NCBI GenBank assembly: GCA_937916505.1
Contig: CALFSW010000395.1
Span: 1-39,309, forward strand
DNA: 39,309 nt
Direction of reading: 5' to 3'
From: an uncultured Verrucomicrobiales bacterium
Lineage (GTDB): Bacteria; Verrucomicrobiota; Verrucomicrobiia; Verrucomicrobiales; Akkermansiaceae
Every line of letters starts with the position of its first letter. Within the stretch, counting starts at the first letter, position 1. A program made the translations under genes and the position numbers. The notes beneath the pieces were generated by a model. The model made no database searches, was not told the DNA's origin, and saw nothing but the letters and a program-made list of their open reading frames with translations. Below, one piece after another: positions 1-9,900 of the stretch.

Positions 1-5
1 TGGGA

Positions 6-1427
6 CTAGGAGAGGATGTCCTTGACCACTTTGGCGGGGTTGACGCCGGTGAGCTTTTGGTCGAGGCCCATAAAGGGGTAGGTGAGGCGGTCGTGATCAA
101 TTCCGAGTTGGTGTAGGATGGTGGCGTTGAAATCGCGGACGGGGACTTCGTGCTCGAGGACGTTGTATCCGTAGTCGTCGGTTTTTCCGTATGTCATGCC
201 ACCTTTCACTCCTCCGCCTGCCATCCAGGTGGAGAAGCATTTGGGGTGGTGGTCACGGCCGTATTGGTCGGGCTTCAGCGTTCCCTGTCCGTAAGTGGTG
301 CGTCCGAATTCTCCAGCGAAGACAACAAGTGTCTCATCGAGCATGCCGCGCTGTTTGAGGTCTTTGATGAGGCCGGCGCAGGCTTGGTCGACATCGAAGG
401 CCTGGCCTCGGATTTTCTTGGGAAGCGTTGAGTGGTGATCCCAGCCCCGGTGGAAGAGTTGGATGAAGCGGACGCCGCGTTCGGCCATTCGCCGGGCGAG
501 GAGGCAGTTGCGAGCGAAGGATCCGGATTTTTTCATCTCGGGACCGTAGAGTTTTTCGTTCCGAGTTTCGTTTTCGCCCGAGAGGTCGGTGAGCTCGGGG
601 ACGCTGGCTTGCATGCGGAAAGCCATCTCTTGTTGGGCGATGGTGGTTTGGATTTCAGGGTCGCCGACTTTGGCAATTTGCTCCTCGTTGAGTTTGGTCA
701 CGAGGTCGAGCATCTTGTGTCGGGTTTCACGAGTGACGCCCTTGGGGTTGGAAAGGAAGAGGACAGGATCGCCCGAGGGTTGGAAGGGAACGCCTTGATG
801 TTTGGATGGGAGGAAGCCGGAACCCCAGAGTCGTGAGTAGAGGCCTTGGACGTTTCCCATTCCTCCGGTCCAGAAGGCGGAGTTGAGAACGATGAAGTCG
901 GGGAGATTTTCATTGATGCGGCCGAGACCGTAGGAGAGCCAGGCACCCATGGAGGCTTTGCCGGGGATTTCGGTGCCGGTGCAGAAGAGGGTTTTACCGG
1001 GATCGTGATTGATCGCGGTGGTGGAGGTGGATTTGATGAGGGCGAGATCATCCGCGACGGAACCGAGATGAGGGAGGAGTTCGGAGAGCCACATTCCGTT
1101 GGAGCCATGTTGGTTGAATTTAAACATGGAAGGCGCGACGAGCTTGGCCTTTCCTTTGGTCATGGCGGTGACTCGCTGGCCTTTGTGAATGGACTCGGGG
1201 AGTTCTTCTTTGAAGCGTTTGTGAAGGTCGGGCTTGTAGTCGAAGAGGTCGAGTTGACTTGGGGCACCTCCCATAAATAGGAAGATGACACGCTTGGCGG
1301 GAGCTTTCGGGAGGCGGTAGCCGTCTGAACCGATGTCGGCCTGGGCGGTGAGATTGCCGAGGACGGTGGCACCGAGGCCCATGCCGGTGGTATTGAGAAA
1401 TTGGCGGCGGGTTTGTGAGTCGAACAT
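6..1427 (-). CDS. DUF1501 domain-containing secreted protein (copy 1)
   Basis: DUF1501 family protein of 473 aa, a sulfatase/alkaline-phosphatase-fold relative abundant in Planctomycetota and Verrucomicrobiota whose substrate is not known. The chosen start gives a twin-arginine-like leader (R7-R8-QFL, then a hydrophobic stretch ending near LTAQA), so export by Tat is likely. A longer frame back to 1610 exists, but its extra 61 residues are low-quality and run through the intergenic repeats, so it is rejected. Family hallmarks are the NHDPGK segment, the FHRGWDHH metal-ligand-like motif, FAGEFGRT and GRDHHPKCF followed by MAGGG. It lies downstream of, and on the same strand as, the PSCyt1/DUF1549/DUF1553 gene, the usual pairing for this family. 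The two probably act together in the periplasm on a carbohydrate or other polymer; that role is inferred from family context only. No strong Shine-Dalgarno sequence is visible. Confidence 0.9.
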   Translation of the reverse strand: MFDSQTRRQFLNTTGMGLGATVLGNLTAQADIGSDGYRLPKAPAKRVIFLFMGGAPSQLDLFDYKPDLHKRFKEELPESIHKGQRVTAMTKGKAKLVAPSMFKFNQHGSNGMWLSELLPHLGSVADDLALIKSTSTTAINHDPGKTLFCTGTEIPGKASMGAWLSYGLGRINENLPDFIVLNSAFWTGGMGNVQGLYSRLWGSGFLPSKHQGVPFQPSGDPVLFLSNPKGVTRETRHKMLDLVTKLNEEQIAKVGDPEIQTTIAQQEMAFRMQASVPELTDLSGENETRNEKLYGPEMKKSGSFARNCLLARRMAERGVRFIQLFHRGWDHHSTLPKKIRGQAFDVDQACAGLIKDLKQRGMLDETLVVFAGEFGRTTYGQGTLKPDQYGRDHHPKCFSTWMAGGGVKGGMTYGKTDDYGYNVLEHEVPVRDFNATILHQLGIDHDRLTYPFMGLDQKLTGVNPAKVVKDILS

Positions 1428-1683
1428 GAGAGTTGGTGGATCGGAGTGGAGGCGGCGGACTGCGGGTAAATTGATTGGTGAGGCGGAGTGCTGGACTTGT
1501 CCTTTCCCTGTGAGATGGATGTGACCCCGGGCGATGCCCCGGGCTACGTGAGATCGCCTCTTTGGGGCTTGGTTGGGGAGAGGTTTGAACGCCGAACGTC
1601 GAACGCCCAATTTTGAATTTTCGAATGCTTGGTTGAAGGGCTTTGAACTGAGGACTTGAAACTTCGAACTCCGCCGGAGGCGG
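1428..1683. repeat. Intergenic stretch with REP-like palindrome and GAAC/TTGAA-rich repeats
   Basis: Non-coding gap of 256 bp between the two minus-strand genes. It holds three sequence elements. At 1526-1543 a near-perfect GC-rich palindrome (arm CCCGGGC, loop GAT, one bulged C) is flanked by CGTAGCCCGG read on the minus strand. At 1587-1634 a GAACGCCGAACGTC-type segment is followed by an AATTTTGAATTTT run and GAATGCTTGGTT; a close relative occurs at 6934-6980. At 1671-1683 a small hairpin (CCGCC-GGA-GGCGG) sits directly after the stop codon of the upstream gene, without a T-tract. The composition suggests dispersed intergenic repeats rather than a gene. Confidence 0.6.
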
Positions 1684-4080
1684 CTACTCTCTGTTTTTGA
1701 AGGAGTCTTGGTTGAGGAGGGTGTTGACGATCATAGTCCAGGCGAAATTTTCGTCGCCGTCCTGCTTGAAGGAGGCGAGGCCGTCCTTGAGGAAGTTGAG
1801 GGTTTCTTCGGTGGGGAGTTGAGCGGTGATGGTTTCGTGAAGCTTCGTGAGTTTTTCGTCTTCAGTGCCGGGCTCGGAGAGGAGCCGGGTGGCTTTGTTT
1901 TGGGCGGCTTTGAAATACTCGGGTTCGTTCATGAGGAGGAGGGCCTGGAGGGGGGTGTTGGTGCGCTCGCGGCGGGCGATGCAGGCGTCGCGGCTCGGGG
2001 CATCGAAGATGGTCATCTGGGGAGGCGCGAGTCCGCGTTTCCAGAAGGTGTATATGGAGCGCCGGGTATCGAGGGGGGCGGGATCGGCCTGGAACGAGTT
2101 GGGGTAAGAGGAGGGGAGGGCGACCATTTTCCAGATACCGGCGGGTTGAGGTGTTTTGATGGAGCGTCCCCCCATTTCGGAATTGAGGACGCCGGTGACG
2201 GCGAGGAGTTGGTCGCGGATGACTTCGGAGTCGAGCCGGGTGCGGGAGCCGCGGGCAAGAAGACGGTTGTCGGGATCGGTCTCGAAGTCGACCGAGGTGG
2301 CGGCAGAGGTCTGTTGGTAGGTCTCGGAGAGAACGATGTTTTTAACCAGAGTCTTCACATCCCAGCCGGAGTCGATGAAGGTGAGGGTGAGGTGGTCGAG
2401 GAGTTTGGGATGACTTGGCCACATGCCCTGGGCGCCGAAGTCCTCGGAGGTTTTGACGAGTCCGGTGCCGAAGAATTGCTGCCAGAAACGATTGACAGCG
2501 ACGCGGGCGGTGAGGGGGTTTTCTTTTTCAATAAGCCAGTTGGCGAGGTCCATGCGGGAGGGAGTGTCGCCGGATTTTTTGAGAGGGGGAAGGAAGTGCG
2601 GGGTGTTGCGGGCGACTTCTGCTCCGATTTGATCATAAGCCCCGCGAACGCGAATGTGGGCGGGGTTGATGTCCTTGCGCTCACGCATGACCATGGCACC
2701 GCGGACCTCGCGGAGGAAGGAGGAGTGCTGTTTTTGAAGATCTGCGATTTTCTTTTTGGCCTGTTCGATTTGAGGTTTGAGATCGGGCTTTGGCTTGGGT
2801 GCCTCATTTGGGTCGATCGGGATATTGGGATCAACGGGTGCCGCCGGGGCTGCTTGTTGTTTTTCGAGGGAAGTGATCTGATTCTTCGTTGCTTTGATTT
2901 TGGCGTCGAAGTCGGCGAGGGTTGCCTGCTGCTTTTCAGTAGGCAGGTCGAGGTAAGGGGGCTGAAGGCCACGGAAGAAGTCGGGGCCACCGCGACCACC
3001 GGTTTCGGGGTTGCCATCGAAGTTATTGAAGAATGCATACATTTGGTAGAAGTCCTTCTGGGTGATGGGGTCGTATTTGTGATCGTGGCAAACGGCGCAT
3101 TGAAGGGTGAGGCCCATAAAAGCGGTGCCGACGGCGGAGACGCGGTCAACGACGTTCTTGAAATGACTTTCTTCGGGGAGGGCGGTGCCCCGATCAATGA
3201 TGAGGTGGAGTCGGTTGAAGCCGGAGGCGATGAGTTGTTCCTGGGTGGGATTTTCGTAGAGGTCGCCGGCGATCTGGTATTTGGTGAAATCATTGTAGGG
3301 GAGGTTTTGATTGAAGGCCTGAATGACCCAGTCGCGGTAGGGGGAGTGATCGCGGAAGTGGTCGTGGTGGTTTCCGTTGGTGTCGGCGACGCGGACGAGG
3401 TCGAGCCAGTACTTGGCCATGTGTTCGCCGTAAGCGGGCTTGGCCATGAGGCGGTTGACGAGGTTTTGAGTGGCCTCGGGTGAATTGTCGTCGAGGTATT
3501 GTTTAATCTCATCGAGCGTCGGGGGGAGACCGGTGAGATCAAGGGCAAGGCGGCGGACGAGGGTGCGTTTGTCGGCTTTTGATTTGGGCGATTTTCCTTC
3601 GCCTTCCATTTTGGCGAGAGTGAACCGATCGATGTCCGATTGTGGCCAATCTGTTTTTTTGATGTTTGGCAGGGTTTGTTTTTTTACGGGGACGAAGGCC
3701 CAGAAGTCTTCATACTCGGCACCTTGCTCGATCCATTTTTTGATCAGTTCCTTCTCACCAGAGGTGAGGGGCTTGGCGTGATCATCTTGCGGGGGCATGG
3801 GGTCGTCCGTGTCCATGATGCGAACCCACGCCTCGGAGTCGCTGAGAGATCCGGGTTTGAGGGCGACAATTCCGTCTTTCTCGGCGTAAGCGCCTTCCGG
3901 GGTGTCGAGGCGGAGTCCGGCCTTGCGATTGGTTTTGCCCTTGGCATCGACGCCCTCGTCGGGTCCGTGACAAACGATGCACTTGGAGGAAAGGATGGGG
4001 CGGATGTCCTGATTGAAGGAGATCTCGGCGCTGGCGAGGAAAGTCGATGCAAGAAGGGGGATGAAAATGAGGCGGGACAT
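1684..4080 (-). CDS. PSCyt1/DUF1549/DUF1553 cytochrome protein (copy 1)
   Basis: Secreted protein of 798 aa with the standard planctomycete cytochrome architecture. A signal peptide (about residues 1-18) is followed by a PSCyt1 cytochrome c-like domain with heme motif CIVCH (C34, C37, H38). A DUF1549 domain (about 140-370) carries a second CxxCH in CAVCHDHKYDP. A short lysine/proline/glutamine-rich linker with coiled-coil character follows (about 385-450), then a DUF1553 domain (about 500-780) with NPLTARVAVNRFW and RRERTNTPLQALLLMNEP. The protein probably binds c-type heme in the periplasm; its chemistry is not established. It is encoded upstream of a DUF1501 gene in the same orientation. 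The cytochrome c maturation genes at 17.7-21.0 kb would be needed to load the heme. Its start is divergent from the PQQ-type gene across 115 bp. Confidence 0.92.
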   Translation of the reverse strand: MSRLIFIPLLASTFLASAEISFNQDIRPILSSKCIVCHGPDEGVDAKGKTNRKAGLRLDTPEGAYAEKDGIVALKPGSLSDSEAWVRIMDTDDPMPPQDDHAKPLTSGEKELIKKWIEQGAEYEDFWAFVPVKKQTLPNIKKTDWPQSDIDRFTLAKMEGEGKSPKSKADKRTLVRRLALDLTGLPPTLDEIKQYLDDNSPEATQNLVNRLMAKPAYGEHMAKYWLDLVRVADTNGNHHDHFRDHSPYRDWVIQAFNQNLPYNDFTKYQIAGDLYENPTQEQLIASGFNRLHLIIDRGTALPEESHFKNVVDRVSAVGTAFMGLTLQCAVCHDHKYDPITQKDFYQMYAFFNNFDGNPETGGRGGPDFFRGLQPPYLDLPTEKQQATLADFDAKIKATKNQITSLEKQQAAPAAPVDPNIPIDPNEAPKPKPDLKPQIEQAKKKIADLQKQHSSFLREVRGAMVMRERKDINPAHIRVRGAYDQIGAEVARNTPHFLPPLKKSGDTPSRMDLANWLIEKENPLTARVAVNRFWQQFFGTGLVKTSEDFGAQGMWPSHPKLLDHLTLTFIDSGWDVKTLVKNIVLSETYQQTSAATSVDFETDPDNRLLARGSRTRLDSEVIRDQLLAVTGVLNSEMGGRSIKTPQPAGIWKMVALPSSYPNSFQADPAPLDTRRSIYTFWKRGLAPPQMTIFDAPSRDACIARRERTNTPLQALLLMNEPEYFKAAQNKATRLLSEPGTEDEKLTKLHETITAQLPTEETLNFLKDGLASFKQDGDENFAWTMIVNTLLNQDSFKNRE

Positions 4081-4195
4081 GGGAAAGCGATGGGCTTTGG
4101 ATCAGGCAAGATTGGATGTGAGTGAATCCAGGTTGAGTTAGTTTAGGAAAGCGAACGAGAAAAGGCGAGATTTCTGCTTTCGGAAGGAGAGGATT

Positions 4196-5515
4196 GTGGC
4201 GATGATCACTACGAATCCTCCTTTGATTATGTTTCGATTTTCCCAATGTTCTGCCGTTGTCTTTTTTGCTTTGAGTTCAATTTTGTCGGCCGATTGGCCC
4301 CGCTTTATGGGGCCGAATGATGACAACAGTCTGCCAGATCAAAAAGTGGTGACGTCGTTTGCGAGTGGAAGTCCGAAGGTGCTTTGGGAGGTGGGTGTGA
4401 ATCCCGGGTTTGGTGGGGCTGCCATTGTGGGAGAAGAAGTCTTTCATATTGACCGGGTCGATCAGAGTTTTGACGTTCTTTACTGCCGTGATTTGAAGAC
4501 CGGGAAGGAGAAGTGGAATTGGAAGAACGAGGTGCCGGGAAGAATTTCGCATCCGGGCTCGCGCGGGGTGCCAACGGTGACGGAGGATGCCGTCTATGTC
4601 TCGAGTGGATTTGGGCGGATTTACTGTATTGATCGTAAAACGGAGAAAGAACGTTGGGTGGTTGATATGGGGAAGAGATTCAAGGCTGAGCCGCCTAGGT
4701 TTGGGTGGGCGGGGCATCCGGTGATCAAGGATGAGCTGTGTTTTGTGGCACCTTTGGGAGAAGAGGTGGGCTTGGCGGCGCTCGATACCAAGACCGGCAA
4801 GACGGTTTGGACGAGTATCGCGGTGGGGAACTCTCATTCCTCGCCCCAGTTGATGGAGATTATGGGGAAAGAGGTGTTGGTGATGCCGGGAGATATTGAG
4901 CGGAAAGAGCTGGTGATTTTGGGAGTGAATCCCAAGACCGGGAAGACAGCCTTTAAGTATGTCGAGGATTTCGGGACGGGGATTTTTAACGCGATTCCAA
5001 ATCTCATGATGTTGGATCAGACGACCGCGATTTATACGGGGGGGTATAAGAAAGGGACGCGGATTTTGAAGTTTGAAGACGGGGGGAAAGCGATGAGGGT
5101 GACAAAAATCGCCCAGCTTCCATATGGGGCGAAGTTTCATGCTCCTTTGACGATCGGCGGCAAGCTCTACATGACGGCTGACAAAGGAGGGCGAAGAGGT
5201 GGCGAGCCTGCTGTGAGCGGCTTGGTAAGTCTTGCCCCGAATGGAGTGACGCAGTGGTCGACGGGAAAGGAGCCGCAACTGAACGGGGGCTCCCTTTTAA
5301 ACATCGGAGGAGTGATTGTGAGCCAGGATGGCGACACCGGAGAGCTCCGTCTGGTCAAGCCAGGTGAGAAGTATCAGGAGTTGGCGAAGGCGAAGGTTTT
5401 TTCCAAGGAAACCGGTAAAGAACTCTGGGCTCCGATGGCGTTCTCGAAGGGGAAGCTGGTGATGCGGAGCCAGAATCAGTTGATCTGTGTGGAGCTGGGG
5501 GAGGTCGATGAGTGA
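4196..5515 (+). CDS. Secreted PQQ-like beta-propeller protein
   Basis: Protein of 439 aa with an N-terminal hydrophobic signal segment, then the WPRFMGPN opening and repeated blades ending in motifs such as DLKTGKEKW, DRKTEKERW and DTKTGKTVW. These are hallmarks of PQQ/pyrrolo-quinoline-quinone-like WD repeats (outer-membrane BamB-like or dehydrogenase-like folds). No catalytic residues can be assigned, so it may be a structural or binding propeller. The start is uncertain: GTG at 4196 sits 6 nt after AAGGAG (4184-4189), ATG at 4202 is further away, and ATG at 4229 gives the most compact signal peptide. The stop is only 3 bp from the stop of the convergent DUF1501 gene, leaving no room for a terminator. 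Its position between two DUF1501/DUF1553 pairs suggests a shared process. Confidence 0.88.
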   Translation: MAMITTNPPLIMFRFSQCSAVVFFALSSILSADWPRFMGPNDDNSLPDQKVVTSFASGSPKVLWEVGVNPGFGGAAIVGEEVFHIDRVDQSFDVLYCRDLKTGKEKWNWKNEVPGRISHPGSRGVPTVTEDAVYVSSGFGRIYCIDRKTEKERWVVDMGKRFKAEPPRFGWAGHPVIKDELCFVAPLGEEVGLAALDTKTGKTVWTSIAVGNSHSSPQLMEIMGKEVLVMPGDIERKELVILGVNPKTGKTAFKYVEDFGTGIFNAIPNLMMLDQTTAIYTGGYKKGTRILKFEDGGKAMRVTKIAQLPYGAKFHAPLTIGGKLYMTADKGGRRGGEPAVSGLVSLAPNGVTQWSTGKEPQLNGGSLLNIGGVIVSQDGDTGELRLVKPGEKYQELAKAKVFSKETGKELWAPMAFSKGKLVMRSQNQLICVELGEVDE

Positions 5516-5518
5516 TCC

Positions 5519-6919
5519 TCAAGAGATGAGGTTTTTGACGACGTGGCCGTGGACGTCGGTGAGGCGGAAGTCGCGGCCGGCGTGGTGGTAGGTGAGGCGT
5601 TCGTGGTCGAAGCCCAGGAGGTGGAGGATGGTGGCCTGAAGGTCGTGGACGTGGACTTTGTCCTTGGTGATGTGGAAGCCGAAGTCATCGGTTTCGCCGT
5701 AGGTGCCGGGCTTGGTTCCACCGCCCGCCATCAGGGTGGTGAAGGCTTGCGGGTGGTGGTCGCGGCCGGCTTTGCGACCGAGGGCCGGGTTGGTTTCGAC
5801 CATGGGCGTGCGGCCGAATTCTCCGCCCCAGACGACGAGGGTTTCGTCGAGGAGGCCGTGACGTTTTAAATCCTGGATGAGGGCGGCGGTCGCTTGGGCG
5901 GTCTGTTTGCAATTGTTCTCGGTGGAACCCTTTACGTTGGAGTGGGCGTCCCAGCCGGAGTGGTAGATATTGATGAAGCGAACGCCACGCTGGACCATAC
6001 GGCGGGCGAGGAGGCAGGCGCGGGCAAAGGAGTGTTTGTCGCGGTCGCAGCCGTAAAGGTTGATCGTTTCGTCGGATTCGGTTTTGAGGTCCATGAGCTC
6101 GGGGGCGGAGCTTTGGAGCCGGGCCGCCATTTCGTAGGAGGCCATGCGGGTGGCGATCTCCTCGTCATTGATGGTGGCGAGACGTTGGGCGTTCAGTTTG
6201 TTGACGAGGTTGAAGGTGTCTGTTTGGACTTCGGAGGAGAAGCCTTCGGGAGTGGAGACATTCAGGATGGGGTCTTTTCCTTTTCGGAATTGGACGCCGG
6301 TGTAGGTGGTGGGGAGGAAGCCGGAGGACCAGAGGGCGGAGCCGCCGGAGAGGCCGCCGCCGGTGGACATGACAACGAAGGCGGGAAGGTTGTCGGTTTC
6401 GGAGCCGAGGCCGTAGAGGGTCCAGGAGCCGAGGGAAGGGCGGCCGGGTTGGGAGAAGCCGGAGTTGAGGAAGAGTTGGGCGGGCGCGTGGTTGAATTGG
6501 TCGGTGGTGCAGGATTTGACGATGCAGAGGTCATCGGCAACGGCTCCGAGAGGGGCGAGGGGTGAGCCGAGGGTGGCTTGGGTTTCGCCGTATTGTTGAA
6601 ACTCGAACTGTGGGCCGAGGACGGCGGCGTCGGGCTGGATGAAGGCGTAGCGTTGGTCTCCGATGATGGATTTGGGAAGGGGCGAGCCTTCGAGTTTGGT
6701 GAGGTGGGGTTTGGGGTCGAAGAGTTCGAGCTGGGAGGGGGCACCGGCCATGAAGAGGTGGATGACGGCTTTGGCCTTGGGTTTGATGGGGGGAGCTTGC
6801 GGGGCCAGGGAGCGGCCTTGAAGAGAGTTGGTGAGGAGGGAGGCGGCGGCGATTTTGCCGAGGCCAATGCCGCATTCACCGAGGAAGTAGCGGCGGGAGA
6901 GAGGAGTTTGAAGAGACAT
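5519..6919 (-). CDS. DUF1501 domain-containing secreted protein (copy 2)
   Basis: Second DUF1501 protein, 466 aa, paralogous to the one at 6-1427. A twin-arginine-like leader (R9-R10-YFL followed by a hydrophobic stretch) predicts Tat export. The same hallmarks appear: the FNHAPAQ segment, YHSGWDAH, WGGEFGRTPM and GRDHHPQAF followed by MAGGG. The family is a DUF with a phosphatase/sulfatase-like fold and unknown substrate. The gene lies 73 bp downstream of the 1111-aa PSCyt1/DUF1549/DUF1553 gene on the same strand, reproducing the pair arrangement of the first module. The upstream gap is almost filled by the 6934-6980 repeat. No Shine-Dalgarno sequence is evident before the ATG. Confidence 0.92.
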   Translation of the reverse strand: MSLQTPLSRRYFLGECGIGLGKIAAASLLTNSLQGRSLAPQAPPIKPKAKAVIHLFMAGAPSQLELFDPKPHLTKLEGSPLPKSIIGDQRYAFIQPDAAVLGPQFEFQQYGETQATLGSPLAPLGAVADDLCIVKSCTTDQFNHAPAQLFLNSGFSQPGRPSLGSWTLYGLGSETDNLPAFVVMSTGGGLSGGSALWSSGFLPTTYTGVQFRKGKDPILNVSTPEGFSSEVQTDTFNLVNKLNAQRLATINDEEIATRMASYEMAARLQSSAPELMDLKTESDETINLYGCDRDKHSFARACLLARRMVQRGVRFINIYHSGWDAHSNVKGSTENNCKQTAQATAALIQDLKRHGLLDETLVVWGGEFGRTPMVETNPALGRKAGRDHHPQAFTTLMAGGGTKPGTYGETDDFGFHITKDKVHVHDLQATILHLLGFDHERLTYHHAGRDFRLTDVHGHVVKNLIS

Positions 6920-6933
6920 GGTTGATGGGAGAA

Positions 6934-6980
6934 GAACGTCGAACGCCGAACGTCCAGTTTTGAATTTTGAATGCTTGGTT
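6934..6980. repeat. Dispersed repeat copy (related to 1587-1634)
   Basis: This 47-bp segment consists of alternating GAACGTC/GAACGCC words, then a TTTTGAATTTTGAA core and the tail GAATGCTTGGTT. The segment at 1587-1634 has the same order of blocks with small differences (CAATTTTGAATTTTCGAATGC against CAGTTTTGAATTTTGAATGC). Both copies precede a DUF1501 gene and follow a DUF1553 gene. They may therefore have been carried along by duplication of the module, or they may belong to a genome-wide repeat family. Confidence 0.6.
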
Positions 6981-6992
6981 TAGGAGGGTGGT

Positions 6993-9900
6993 CTAGGGTT
7001 TGGTGACGGACTCGTCGAGGGAGAGGAGGGCGCGCGTGAGGGCGGGCCAGGAGTTGTGTTTTTTGTGGAAGTCGGAGAGAAGGCGTATTTCGTCGGAGGT
7101 TGGGGGTCGGGTGAGGAGGTGGCGGAAGGCTTTGGTGATTTTTTGTTCGGTGGGGCCTGCGGCTTCTGCGAGGAGCTTGCCGTAGTTTTGGGCGATTTCG
7201 ATGAACATGGGGTCGTTCATGAGGGTGAGGGCCTGGAGGGGGGTGTTGGAGCGATCGCGTTTGGCAAGGCATGCTTCGCCGGAGCCGGCGTCGAAGGTGG
7301 TAAACATGGCGAAAGGGGCGGTGCGCTTTTGGTAAGTGTAAATGGAGCGACGAAAGCGATCGTCTCCTTTGCTGGGATTCCATTTGGGGCTGCCGTAGGC
7401 GATTTCGGTTACGCCTCCAGGTTGGGGAGGACGCACCGGTGAACCAAACATTTTTTCGCTAAGGAGGCTGGAGGCGTGAAGGGCGGAGTCACGGATGATT
7501 TCGGCTTCGAGGCGCTGGCGGGAGAATTGTTTGGAGGTGCCGGATTCGATGGCGGAGGTTTGTTGGTAGGCCTTTGAGGTGACGATGAGGCGGTGGAGTT
7601 TTTTGAGAGACCAGCCGTTCTCGATGAAGGTGACGGCAAGGTGGTCCAAAAGTTCGGGCTGGGTCGGGAGTTGGCCCTGCATGCCAAAGTCATCGAGAGT
7701 GGAGACGATGCCTTCTCCAAAAAAGGCAGCCCAGTGCCGGTTGACGACAACACGGGCGGTGAGAGGGTTGTCGGCTGAGACAAGCCAGCGGGAAAGCTCG
7801 AGGCGGTTTTTTGGGAGGGCTTTTCCGGATGCGAAGAGGGCGCTGGGAAGGCGTGGTTTGACAACTTCCTTGGCCTGGGTGTATTCGCCGCGGTGGCGAA
7901 GATGGGTGGGGCGGGTGTGGCCTTTCGGACGCTCTTGCATGACAAGAGTGGGGGATCCTTTGAGAGGTTTTTGCAGATCCCGGATCTTATCGGCGTGGCT
8001 CTTAAGTTCGGGAGCCTGAAGGAGGAAGTCTTCCAGAGAGCCCTGATGATCGAGGGCTTGGATTTTTGCGTCGGAAGACGAGCTAAGGCGGAACTTGCCG
8101 AGGGTGGAGGCGAAGTGTCGGCCAAAGTGCATCGTGACCCGGAAAGCGGTGTTGGGGGGGATGGGTTCGGAGAGGTTGAAGACGGCGATCGCCTTTTTGC
8201 CGATGTGACCTTTGAGTGACCAGCCGGATTGGATGTCGCCATCGATGGCGGATGAGGTGGTGGCATTTCCTGATCCGAATTGCGCGCCGGATGCGGTTTC
8301 GGATGCGCCGGAGAAGGTGAGTGACTTGTCGGTGGTGACTTGAAACTCGGAGAGGAAGAAGTCGCCCTTTCGTCCTTCGTAGTAGGTCATGCCGGGGCCG
8401 CCTGCGGGGAGGCGGTCGTCGGGGAGAGCCTCCAGGCGGAGGGAGGAGATGGGTTGAGGGGACGGGGCAAATTCCAAGGTGATGATGTCATGCTTCGAGA
8501 TGTCACCGGCGACAAAGACGACTCCGTCTTCTTCGAGAGTGGGGTAAGGGATGTTGGCTTCGGCTTTGGAGGGAGTGAGGGGCTGCCAGGGAGTGAGGTT
8601 GGGTTTTTGTTTTGTGAGCCAGGCTTGGTAGGATTTTTGGAGGTGATCCCGGGACGGCTCTTTAGAGGGGGGGGTGCTTGCGAGGGAGATTTGGAATCTG
8701 CCGATGGTGTGTTGGCTGCCGTGATTTTGAACGAGTTTCACGGTGAAACGAGTCCCGGAAGGGTGGTTGAGCGGGGAGGTGAACTGGAAGTCGGCGTGTT
8801 GGTTTTGAAATTGGAGTTTGGAGGCATCGTGAATGGCCCAACCGGTGTCAGCTTTGCCGTCGATGGCGTTGGCAATGGGGAAGCTTTCTTGTTCGATGCT
8901 GGCGGTTGGCCGGACAAGGGTGAGCTTTTTAGGAGGTGAGGAATTGTCGAGGGGCGCAGCGGTAATTTCGATTTCAGAGAGAACAAAGTTACCGTTTTTG
9001 ATGTGGCCGGGGCCTTTGCCATCATGGGCGAGGACACTGAGGCGAAGGGCGGCGAGGTCCTTTTGTTTGGTTTCGAAGGTGGCGGTGTAAGTGTCTTGTT
9101 CAGCAGTGGAATCACTGATGATCGCGGTGCTCTCCGCTAAGGTGACTTTGGCGCTGGCGGTGACTTTTTGAAGAGATTGTGGCGTGAAGGTGAGCTTTCC
9201 GGTGGGGGAGGGCCATTTTGAGGGAAGTTCGGCGAGGAGTTTTTGGGCTTGGGCGAGATTGGATTTTTGTCGCTCGACGAGGGCGGGGTCAGGGATGTGA
9301 TAGTCGGGTTCGAGGGTGTTGTCGAAGTAGGCCATGAGGCCGAAGTAATCGTGGTGAGTGATGGGGTCGTATTTGTGGGTGTGGCATTGGGCGCAGCCAG
9401 TGGTGAGGCCGAGCCAGGTGGTGCCGGTGGTGGCGACGCGGTCGACCATGGCGTGGTAGCGAAACTCAAGGGGGTCGATGCCGCCTTCTTCGTTGAGCAT
9501 GGTGTTGCGGTGGAAGCCGGTGGCGATGATTTGCTCGGGCGTGGCATTGGGGAGCATGTCTCCGGCGAGTTGCTCGATGGTGAATTGGTCGAAGGGTTTG
9601 TCGGCGTTGAGTGACTTGATGACGTAGTCGCGGTAGGGCCAGATGGAGCGGTCGCGGTCTTTCTCGTAGCCGTTGGTGTCGGCGTAGCGGGCGAGGTCGA
9701 GCCAGCGGCGGGCCCAGCGTTCGCCGTAGCGGGGAGATTTGAGGAGGTTGTCTACAACTTTGGCGTAGGCTTCGGGGGTGGGGTTGGCGGCGAAGGCGTC
9801 GGCGACCTCGATGGAGGGTGGGAGACCGATGAGGTCGAGGTGGACCCGGCGGATGAGGGCGTATGGGTCGGCTGCTTCAGCGAGAGGAGTTTTGAAGAGA

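Noticed and set aside
1708-3483. 591-codon plus-strand frame antisense to the first PSCyt1/DUF1549/DUF1553 gene
   Set aside because: Its sequence is dominated by G, V, E and D stretches typical of reverse-complement reading of a GC3-rich gene. The minus-strand product has clear domains.
4196-4234. Single definite start for the PQQ-type gene
   Set aside because: Three candidate starts (GTG 4196, ATG 4202, ATG 4229) are each partly supported, so the exact N-terminus is left open.
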